Part shown: one piece after another, positions 24,701-33,310 of the stretch
How the letters are laid out: each line of letters starts with the position of its first letter
Position numbering within the stretch: the stretch's first letter is position 1
Origin: Antedon mediterranea
Lineage: Eukaryota > Echinodermata > Crinoidea > Comatulida > Antedonidae
Assembly: GCF_964355755.1 (NCBI RefSeq)
Contig: NC_092674.1
Coordinates: 23,648,001-23,712,000 of the forward strand
Direction of reading: 5' to 3'
DNA length: 64,000 nucleotides
The notes under the pieces: model-generated
What the model saw: the letters and a program-made list of their open reading frames with translations, nothing else
What the model was told of the DNA's origin: nothing
Database searches by the model: none
Program-made: the position numbers and the translations under genes

Positions 24701-27700
24701 ACGGTGCGCAATAAAAAATTACGCGGTCTACGCACGATTTAACGAAATAACGTTTGTAATCATATATTCACAACCATGAATCACAATTAAATAGAATTTG
24801 GTACTCATAAATTTCAGGGCATAAATCATCATATGGCAATACAATTACGTGCGTAGCGCATGTATATTTCAATATAAATAGTTTAGTATACATGTGCAAA
24901 TTCGATAGACCACAACATACTTACTAAAAAATGACCCTATTTTGGGATCAGAGGTATTGTACATAATAGTTCGGCAGTTATCTAAGCGAAAGAGAACAAT
25001 TCGTAACTATTGACGGTATAAATTCCCATAAAAAGTTGATAAAATACGGTGTCCCTCAAGGATCAATCTTGGGTCCGTTATTATTCCTAATGTTTGTAAA
25101 TGATATGCCATCAGTGTGTACCAGTACACAACTAATAATGTTTGCCGATAACATGTAAACGAAGCTATTGATATTATGAATAATGAATTAAGACAATTAA
25201 ATTTGTTGATTAAGGCAAACAAACTTACCATAAATACTAAAAAGACCAAATTTATTGTTTTAGTGATAGAAATAGTACTATTGATGCATCTCATGTAAAA
25301 CAATTGTATTGATCAAGACGTTATTACAAGAGTTTATCAAACAAATTTTTTAGGAGTCATACTTGATGAAAAATAAATTTCTTACAGCATATTAATGTAA
25401 TCACTAGCTTTGAATCTCTTAAAAACCATACTACCATATGAAATATTGCTCATTATTTATAAATCCCTTATCATTCCCATCATTACATATGGCATTACTG
25501 TGTGGAGTACTGGTAGCATAAATAATTTAAATAGAATTCACGTTTTACAAAAAAGGCCCTCCGAACAATATGTAAAGTCCACTACCTACATCCATCTTCT
25601 CCATTATTCATTAAAACTAATACCTTAAACATATTCGATCTATATGAAAAAAATGTAGCAAAATTAATGTTCCTCTACAAAAATGGAAAATTACCAGTCA
25701 TTTGATAGATTTTTCCACACATTCGACTCGTATCATGATTATAACACGCGAAATAAAAACCATCTTGCAATAGATCTGAAGCATACAAATACAAATGTTG
25801 GCCGTCAAGGCTTCTCGTAGGTCTAAGGTGTGGAACAATCTTTCGGACGATCTAAAACAATGTAAAAATATATAATTATTTAAAAAGAAATTAGATTGTA
25901 CTTATATTGAACGTTATCATTTTATAAAGTATTTGTGTCAAGAAGAAATCTGTCTTATTTGCAAAGAAAAAAAGTAATTATCATTATGTATTATTATTAT
26001 TATTATTTACAATGCTATTAATTATATGTATATAAGTTAGTATGGTTTCATATTAATTATCTTGCAGTACTATAAAAACTGTTTTTAGTAAATTTATATT
26101 CTTTCATGCATACTCTTAAAATGATTTGTTTTATATTTTTAAAGGGTGCCACAGTTGTATAAAGCTTTGCTTGTTCGTGGATGCCCTATTCCTTTTTCAT
26201 ATTATTAGCATTTGTTTTAAAATTGTTAAGTAACAAATTGTGATTTGGAATAGCGTGAAGAAAATTCGTATATTAAAAAAAATGAGTTTGTCAAGAAAAG
26301 CTAAAATGTAAAACAGTTTAAAATTCGTTAAACTGTAGAAAACAAATTTTGCAGAAAAGTCTACATTTAGTAAACATAGCATGGTTTGCAAAGTTGAGCA
26401 AACTCCAAGTTTGTAAAACCACAAAAAGTGTAGATGCTTAATGTACTAGTACACACACAGCCACTGATCATAACTGGGCCCTCTGGGAGACCACTCGTCT
26501 AAAGAGGTTACCCAGTATAAAATAAAATAACAAATAGAAATATCAACAACTAAGCGCAAATTACCCTATCAGGTGATATGCTACGTAACATAAATAATTA
26601 TTATTGCATTTTTTGGAAAATTCAGAAAGCTGAAAATAAATTATTTTTGATTAATCTTGATCCTTTCCTTCAGGAGAGCAACCTGAGTGTTTTAAAAGTT
26701 CTGAAATTTTGGTGGCCACTTGCGATTGTCCGAGGCGTTCAAACAATTAGCAGACCAATTATTAACTTGTTTGTAGCCAGAGATTTAAATGGGTCAGATA
26801 AGGCTATTCAGGTAAGACCAAGATGCTTTTTTGCAAATTCCAAGGAGAAAACATAGCTACTGGGCTTTGTAACAATCTGTCTTTTCTCTATACATTAATT
26901 ACATGAGTAAGGATAGTTGGGTTGGCGCTGTCAAAATGGAATGATTGATTGATAAAATCGACTAATAACAAATAAAATATGTATTTTCACCCTTTTCCCT
27001 TCTCATTGTTGCAATTTAAGAAATACCATCAAAAGTATGAAAATATTCATTAATGATTTTTGGGCATCAGTGTTTACTATTACGCTGTGTATTATTTCTC
27101 TGCGTAGTAAGAAAGTAAGTTAGTACATTTCCCTTGTTTGAATAAAATGATATCAAAACTCTAAATCTACCAGATTTTAAAGGGTATAATGGTTTTTTTC
27201 TCCGTATCAAAGGCATTAGCAGTTCTGACAATTGTATACCCAGTAGCCTTTGCTTCATTTCATTGGTTAGATGACTTAAAATCTATACAGCCTGCTTTTT
27301 TGAAGGTAAGAAATGAAAATATGGATATTGATTAAAGGTTTGCTTGGAAATTAAACATTAGTGACGTTATCGCAATCCTCACTTTACTATAATATGTTAG
27401 TTCATTACAATATTACCATATTGTATAATACAAATGGCAGCAGAAGTTGTTTTTCCCTGCTGTGCGTAAGGCAAAACATATGGCTTACTTAGCTCTGACG
27501 TAAAGCTACATTGTATCATGAAATAATTGAAACAAAGAACTTATAACACAAAAATCTCCTGTTCGCCCGAAGCGCATAACAATTTCGAAAGGCATTGTGG
27601 GAGAGAATAGAGCTAATGGGTGGCGCCATTGTGAGCCATGGAGTAGGGCGCCCGCATCAAATTAGAAAGTCAAAATCATAGAGGGGATCTGCTAATACTC

Positions 27701-30700
27701 TAGGCGGGGATAGAGTAATTGACTGAGGAGTAGGGCGCCCGCATCAAATTAGAAAGTCAAAATCATAGAGGAGATCTGCTAATACTCTAGGGGGGGGGGG
27801 GGAGGGGTGGGGTAGAATAATTTACTTCCTAGTTTGGAGGGGGCGCAGCTCCATGCTGTGAAAATGGCGTCGCCCAGTTTGACCTTTTAACCCTGTACTT
27901 CCGATACTGTGTTTTGAATGCAAATTGAAGAACAGGAGATTCTTGTGTTATAAGTTCTTTGATTGAAATACTGTTCAACGTATGACATTGATCCTATGAT
28001 ACAGGCGTCACATGTTACGCTTTATTATGGGATTTGTCGATGGCAATTTTCATTTTACATACATGAACTTTAAGAAAAAATGGAAAACAAATTCAGAACC
28101 TTTATCTCATACTCTTATTGCTACATCGTCATTGGTTGAAGCGACAGTGTTTTTGTTGTGTTGCTTTTTGTTAGTGCTGCTGCTTTTTTCAGTGTTTACA
28201 CTCTTTAAGACCATAACATTAAAAATTTAATTGGGCCGTCCAGTTTATTGTACCACTTACATGTTTATAGACTGGCTGTAATGTTGTAATTTATATACGA
28301 TATAATTTTGCACGATTTAACAAAACACACAGAGATAATGATCACAATTAACAACTTACCGAAAGTCAATTTTAATGATTAAAGCAATAAGTTCGTTCTG
28401 TATTTACATATTTTCCATCCGGCTTAATTATGTCTCCAATTAAATCTAAATTTTAAATAATTCTCAAAATATGTATTTTCATTGTTTTTCAAACTAGTAT
28501 TTTTTCAAATTTATAATTCAAAAACAATTCCATATTTAGCATTGTTAATATATTTTTAAAATTTGGTACTAAATTACCATTAATATACCGTAAAACATTT
28601 GTTGACGTGTGCAAAATTAAACTTGGAAAAAGCTCACCTCGAATCACTGGGCTTCTTTTCAAGATATTATGTGAAGGCCAAATTAATTGTATTAAATCAA
28701 AATATAGGCCTAATATAGAAAAAAAATTATAAAAAAATATAAATTTGGAAACATTCCAAATAGAATAATTTAAATTGATTGATTAATTTGATTACTACAA
28801 TGGCAACAATAACGTAAAATAGATATTATTTTAAAATTAAGCTGGCTTTTATATTAAGTGGCATGTTGTTGTTGTTAAAAGTCTGTTTCTCTGTATATAT
28901 GTTTTTGTATTGTATGAAATAGATAATGGAAAAAAATGAAAAAATATACAAATTTCAATTGGAGTTTTACAATGTAATGATATACTAAATTTAAAATGAA
29001 TTTACATTAACTGTTAATACTTATTTGCAATAATGTCATAATACTATTTTTTTCTTTTAGAAAACAGAGAGCACATTTGTAGAAAGAAAACATATAAGGA
29101 ACTTTGATTTATGTTGTGGTGCTCTGGGATTTGCGGTAATAATCTTTAATTACATTTGAACTGCAAAATATCGAACTTACTGCGGCAACCTTAGTTTAGT
29201 CTTAGCAATATACCTAGCAATTTACTGATATCGCCTTATTAGTTGTCTGAAAGTTCATTCAATGAATGAATTTACGAGCGAGGTCATACTGTAACTCAAA
29301 TTGATTTATACTTTTCAAATCTATAGTAATGTGCTGTTATTATACAAGAAAATTTACAGGCTTTACACATTAAGAAGCATTATTTTTATTCATTTTTAAA
29401 TATACTATGTCATAAAAAAACACGTTTTAACAATAATCACAAATATGTACAGTAGGCTACGCGTCACTTGCATGTGACAAGAAAAAAATGGTGAACATGA
29501 CCTTTGTTTTTATTATTTTATTAATACAAGAGAATATACATATTATATGCCTTATTATAGTGAACTTGTATAGGCCTATATTTAAATAATTTGTACTGCA
29601 AACTGAAATAGAAGTGGGACGAGCCCATAAAAGACAAAAAAAGAAGCATTTTATATAAATCCCCTTTTTTTCGCTGAGACCATGGATTACCATGGTAACA
29701 CCTACAATGATTTGTATTGTTTTAGGTATTTTTTAGTCTATTTTGGATCCCCGGAATTGTGGTAAATTTTTACACAAGTACTTTAGGCGTGTCTGAAGAG
29801 ATTGCAGAGATGTGCGTTGTACCATTAAAGATGTTTTCGGTGTTCACCTTAATAGGTAACATTACTTTGGCTGTGTTATAATTATAACTAGATATACTAT
29901 GTTCAATAGAACATAAACCCAGTCAGAGGAATGGAGTGACCTTTGACCACTCCATGAAGTTTACTATTGACTAAGTTTAATAAAAAAAAACTCGACCCCG
30001 GAGGGTCTGTTTTAACATCAACTTGGAAATAGTAAAGTTATTAACATGGTATTATGTCAATATAACTATTAATTTACTCTTTTGAGATGATCCCTACTAG
30101 CTTATGCTGGCTTGGTAATAATATTACAGTACAATATTACTAAACAGAAGTAAAAATTATTGCCTTTTTCAGTTGGATGGCGATCTCATATTACATCATG
30201 GTTGATATTACTTAAGAAGACGGTGGTAGTGTTTCCTAGCTCTGTAATACGAATGATCATATTTTTCGCCGTTTTGAATCTATTTCCACTACTTGGGTAT
30301 GTTTAGAAACGTGGTAAATGTCAGCTAAATATTTTTTATTTTTAAATTCTGTATTAAGTTACCAAAAAATTGCCTCCGTGATGTTTATATGGCGAATCCA
30401 TTTTCATTAGAAGAGATAGGGAGGGTCCCTTTTAAAATAACACATTTGTCAAACCATGTATACAGTTTGAAAAACGAAAGACAAATAATTATGAAACCAC
30501 ATTAGGTTTAAAAAAGGCGAGACATTGCCGTTTGCCACCCTTTGACATATGGTGGCATTATAAAGTACAGTAGTAACTAATGTAAGTACGCTTATCTCCT
30601 GATTTTTTTACTGTTACAGGATACATGGAGCACCTTTAGGAGTTGCAGCACTTTTGTCTGGTTTTGCAGTGGAAACACTATCAGTGCAAATAGCAACATT

Positions 30701-30928
30701 TGTTGTCGAATACAAAATGGTCAGTGTTATCGGTTGTTTTGTTTCTAGTTGTAACTAATAATAGTATTATAAGTAGTGATGTTTTAAATATTCATACCAT
30801 TAAAAATTGAATTTAAAAAAACCTCTTTAATACAAATGTCAATACAGAAAAGAAGCCGCCGTCCAGTTGCATCAAGCAAGCAATATGGAACGGCAACATC
30901 AACAACTGAAATCGAAACAATATCTTAG
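21759..30928 (+). CDS. ANKH: ANKH copy B, progressive ankylosis protein homolog, 12 exons, 490 aa
   Basis: ANKH is a plasma-membrane multipass transporter of the MATE/MOP fold, linked to export of ATP/citrate and extracellular pyrophosphate, which restrains mineralisation. Exons: 21759-21896, 22320-22533, 22765-22883, 23746-23829, 24279-24455, 26674-26811, 27213-27305, 29061-29135, 29726-29855, 30173-30296, 30620-30719, 30848-30928. All borders are GT/AG, the frame is open throughout, and 490 aa compares with about 490 in vertebrate ANKH. Family blocks are visible: WLLTKFLVPL, LNRGLSS..EMLA/EILA, FKNVALVLVH, RGVQTISRPIINLFVARDLNGS, VSEEIAEMCVVPLKMFS, FPSSVIRMIIF, IHGAPLGVAALLSGF. The ATG used aligns with copy C. 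Differences from D: the PIG..PF motif of exon 7 is changed to PVAFASF, and the C-terminal tail is short. Exon 11 resembles D more than A or C. Confidence 0.92.
22961..23103 (+). repeat. Dispersed repeat with CTGATGAAG motif (copy 1)
   Basis: Contains CACTTGCACTGATGAAG, TTTTTCTGGCT, CGTTTTGATTTAG, and ends with GTGTCATTTTTTCAGTAATTT. The same blocks in the same order occur on the minus strand at 31862-32010 and 49296-49440. It lies in intron 3 of copy B. In this copy the stem-loop after the CTGATGAAG motif has decayed. Confidence 0.65.
24521..24866 (+). repeat. About 346-bp dispersed repeat, near-identical to 33651-34000
   Basis: Begins GTGACTCTATAGTTCACTATG, passes through (TCGGT/CTGT)n steps, and ends near CAATTACGTGCGTAGCGCATG. 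A copy with only scattered differences is present in intron 1 of ANKH copy C, while this one is in intron 5 of copy B, so the two are independent insertions. A diverged inverted fragment with CGACCGACC steps lies at about 23500-23600. Confidence 0.85.
24970..25990 (+). mobile_element. Decayed non-LTR retrotransposon fragment in intron 5 of copy B
   Basis: Forward frames, interrupted by stops and frameshifts, read GVPQGSILGPLLFLMFVNDM and MFADNM (about 25050-25158), NNELRQLNLLIKANKLTINT..KTKFIVF (25170-25262), NFLGVILDEK (about 25345), IIPIITYGITVW (about 25465-25505) and a terminal NTRNKNHLA-like block (about 25745). These are successive RT domain and C-terminal blocks of a LINE. It is inactive. 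Confidence 0.85.
27526..27968. mobile_element. MITE with TIR CAAAGAACTTATAACAC, 7-bp TSD ATTGAAA
   Basis: The element spans 27533-27961; its first and last 30 or so bases are inverted copies of each other (one mismatch: ACACAAAAATC against ACACAAGAATC), ending in CTCCTGTTC. ATTGAAA is repeated directly on both sides. The interior has two direct copies of a segment starting GGGCGCCCGCATCAAATTAG (27647 and 27727) and a run of G at 27791-27806. It lies in intron 7 of ANKH copy B. Confidence 0.85.
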
Positions 30929-31016
30929 AGGGAAAAGAATATCTCGTAAACACAGACGCACTATTTAGCTGTAAAAACAAATGTTGTAAGCCAATTAGAA
31001 ACGGAATAAGAAACAC

Positions 31017-31082
31017 CGGTTCTCTTCAGATCACCAAAGATAAGCAGCGTTGTATCTGGATGGGAGACTGTTTGGGAATTTA
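31017..31082 (+). ncRNA. 5S rRNA-derived fragment (SINE3-type head or pseudogene)
   Basis: The order GATCACC..AAGCTAAGCA-like (AAGATAAGCAGCG) followed by TGGATGGGAGACTG and TTGGGAAT follows the 3' two thirds of metazoan 5S rRNA, including the internal control region. About 10 nt of the middle are missing and several bases differ. It directly abuts the tail of the neighbouring SINE. It is not a functional 5S gene. Confidence 0.65.
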
Positions 31083-31440
31083 TTTATTTTATTTTATTTT
31101 ATGTCTTTAGGCAATGTGGCCAAGGATTACCAATAGTGAATTAATCACTGTCCTATCAGATAGGTGGTAATCCCCCTGATACAGGGGCTATTGTGTGAAC
31201 CAGTTCACCGGGGTAACCCCCTACTCTTTTTCGAATAATGAACTGGGTTCTTTAAAGTACACACAGGTTATAACTGTGTACACTGGACCTACGGTTTATA
31301 GTCCTTATCCGAGAAGACTTGTTCCACCACCAGAACTAGGAGCGAGTCGGCCTCGAACCCTTGCCGATGTTGTTGTTGGCTCTTTAGGTACGGTAAACGG
31401 CGCCCCTGCCTTAACCGCTCGGCCATATGACTCGCATCAG
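31082..31440 (-). mobile_element. tRNA-derived SINE, type II (Ser/Leu-like) head
   Basis: On the minus strand, starting at about 31437: GCGAGTC, an A box TGGCCGAGCGGTTAAGG, a long variable region, a B box GGTTCGAGGCC, and a closing GACTCGC. This is the layout of a Ser/Leu tRNA. A body follows, with AAGAGTAGGGGGTTACCCC and ending in (AATAA)n-like repeats near 31082-31105. The body resembles that of the fragments at 31500-31740 and 63360-63480. Confidence 0.75.
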
Positions 31441-31499
31441 GTGTAATGATAATATTGAACTAGCATGTGACATATGTACCTTTAAAATATATGAGGTTA

Positions 31500-31740
31500 G
31501 CTTAACTTAAGCTTAACTGGAAATTGTGGCGGAAAATCTGATTAGGCATTTAAATGACCCAACCAGCCACCACAGTGCAGCACCTACCCGGATCAAAACA
31601 CCGGGAGACGATGCCCTAATCTTTTCGCATAGTGTACCAAGTTCTTTAACGTGCACTATACTAATAGTAATAACACTAATGCATCCAGGCAATGTCTTGC
31701 TTAAGGACACAACCAATATGCACATACATGCTAGAATGAT
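31500..31740 (-). mobile_element. SINE-related fragment
   Basis: Contains GCAGCACCTACC..GATCAAAACACCGGGAGACGAT and TCTTTTCGCATAGTGTACC-AAGTTCTTTAACGTGCAC. The same blocks recur at 63390-63480 and, in weaker form, in the body of the SINE at 31200-31250. No terminal structure could be fixed. Confidence 0.5.
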
Positions 31741-31861
31741 ATAATCATAAGTAACACTTTATGTAGTTTACGACACTAAAGGTTTTCTAATGTAATATTT
31801 AATAGTTATGCATTTTTTGTGTCTTACAACAAATCTACATATGTATATATATAAATCCAAA

Positions 31862-32010
31862 GGCAAATTACTGAAAAAAATGACAATTCTGTGGATATCA
31901 GTGGCTGGATCTCAATGGAGATACAAAAAAAAACGAAAAGCTAAATCAAAACGATAAAGTAAACAGCCAGAAAAGTTAGCAGAGCTTTCGGGCAACACTA
32001 GCCCTTCATA
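31862..32010 (-). repeat. Dispersed repeat with hammerhead-like stem-loop (copy 2)
   Basis: On the minus strand: ATGAAGGGCTAGTGTTGCCC-GAAAGCTCTG, then TTTTCTGGCTG, TATCGTTTTGATTTAG, GAGATCCAGCCACTGATATCC and GTCATTTTTTTCAGTAATTTG. GGGC/GCCC forms a stem closed by TAGTGTT and is followed by GAAA. The CTG before ATGAAG has been lost in this copy. Confidence 0.65.
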
Positions 32011-32149
32011 TATATATCATAGTCACGGTATTACTATAAGCACATTAATATAGAAAATGTTTTAGGGCTCGTAAAACACAATAAATTAAAAAGGTGATGT
32101 TTAAACGTATTGATATCTTGTGATTTAACACATAAATACCATAATAAAT

Positions 32150-32710
32150 TCCAGTAATTTGATTGGACGATTGTGGGCCACATGGCGTGCAATAGTACAG
32201 AAATAATGACTTAAACAGTGTAATTGTACAAATAATAGCATGAATGATGAAAAGTTATATTTAACATTTCATCATTCACCAAATGCCATTATTTGTACCA
32301 TTATACGAATATAAAACATTCATTATTTGTTTTATATAACATCTAAATAGATTCCTGCCATTTGAATAAGATAAAAGGTAGGGCTAGAACTCATCTAGGC
32401 TAATTATGTTTTTTCTAACGATTCTACGTCTTGTAGAGATGTTCCCATTAATCAAAATCCTACAAGCTAATGTAAATGCCTTTTTGATCTAAATTAGTAC
32501 ATATATATCTCTCCAAAAATGTACTTCCATCGCGAAACTTATAACTTTCATTCTTCGCGGCGAAATTACAAATAGAAAAAAGTACTATTAAACGATCGTT
32601 TAATAGTGCGTACTATTGTACGCCATGTGACGCATAATCGTCCAATCAAATGACAGGAATTTATTTAGGTGTTATATAATACGCATTATTGAACGGTCGT
32701 TCAATAGTAC
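32150..32710. mobile_element. Large palindromic MITE-like element(s)
   Basis: The left arm reads ATTTGATTGGACGATTGTGGGCC-ACATGGCGTGCAATAGTAC and the right arm GTACTATTGTACGCCATGTGACG-CATAATCGTCCAATCAAATGACAGG, in inverted orientation. Between them are smaller palindromes (AACGATCGTT; GAATGATGAAAAGTTATA with its complement). It is the same family as 11376-11695 and 18820-18900. Confidence 0.7.
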
Positions 32711-32731
32711 TTTCAAATGCTAATAATTTAT

Positions 32732-32785
32732 TGGTACTGGGTCAATGCAACTCATTTCTCCAGGTGCGTCGGTTGGTGCAGGGCC
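32732..32785. repeat. Single remnant unit of the A/B-junction minisatellite
   Basis: GGTACTGGGTCAATGCAACTC..TTTCTCCAGGTGCGTCGG-TTGGTGCAGGGCC matches one to one and a half units of the array at 18911-19252, and it occupies the equivalent place at the B/C junction. Confidence 0.75.
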
Positions 32786-33010
32786 TTTATTTATATAATC
32801 GCATTTATTTATCATTTAGATGGAGCAACCTGTTGTTCTGCCCTGTATATTGATTTTATAACTCTATTACACGAATTGATAAAGCATGTCATGCAAGTCG
32901 TAAGTATAAACCTGAGCAAATATTTTACATAATGCTACTATATCGACTTATTAGTTCGTACGTACGACTTTATCTCGTACATACAACTTACTATATCTTA
33001 GGTATGACAT
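32785..33010 (+). promoter_or_regulatory. Conserved 5' flank of ANKH copy C (candidate promoter)
   Basis: Matches the 5' flank of copy B block by block: GATGGAGCAACCTGTTGTTC, CTGCCCTGTATA, CACGAATTGATAAAG, CATGCAAGTCGTAA, CTGAGCA, TACATAATGCTACTATATCG, CGTACGTACGAC. It lies about 300-530 bp upstream of the start codon. Function is inferred. Confidence 0.4.
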
Positions 33011-33310
33011 ACCATCACCATACATACCCACTCTACACCACCGGTGGTGTAGAGTGGGTGGGCTACACGCTCTCTGAGGTGGGTTTCTACTAGTTGTATA
33101 AGTTTATCACATTAATATATAAATATATTCGAAATGAAATCATTATTCTTACAGCTGATGATATAAAAGTGTGATAACCCACAATTAAAAACAAGAAAAA
33201 AGATAATTGCTTTTTTTACGCTGATTGTTATTATCAATGTTCGTTTGCAACATCAAGGCATAATTAATCTAAATAACAAATTAAAATGCTATGTCACCGT
33301 TTTAAAAACC

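Larger units (their letters stand above)
30989..32022. mobile_element. 1.03-kb retroelement cluster inserted in the 3' UTR region of copy B
   Basis: Comparison of the 3' flanks of A and B shows continuous similarity in A (GTTGTAGTCAC near 18690) that is split in B between GTTGTA (30987) and GTCAC (about 32023). The extra DNA holds, in order: a 5S rRNA-like piece, a reverse-oriented tRNA-derived SINE, a second SINE-like fragment, and a CTGATGAAG-type repeat in reverse orientation. It follows the stop codon of copy B by only 60 bp, so the 3' UTR of B differs from that of A. Confidence 0.7.

Noticed and set aside
31017-31082. Functional 5S rRNA gene
   Set aside because: The 5' third is absent and internal bases are missing; it is a fragment.
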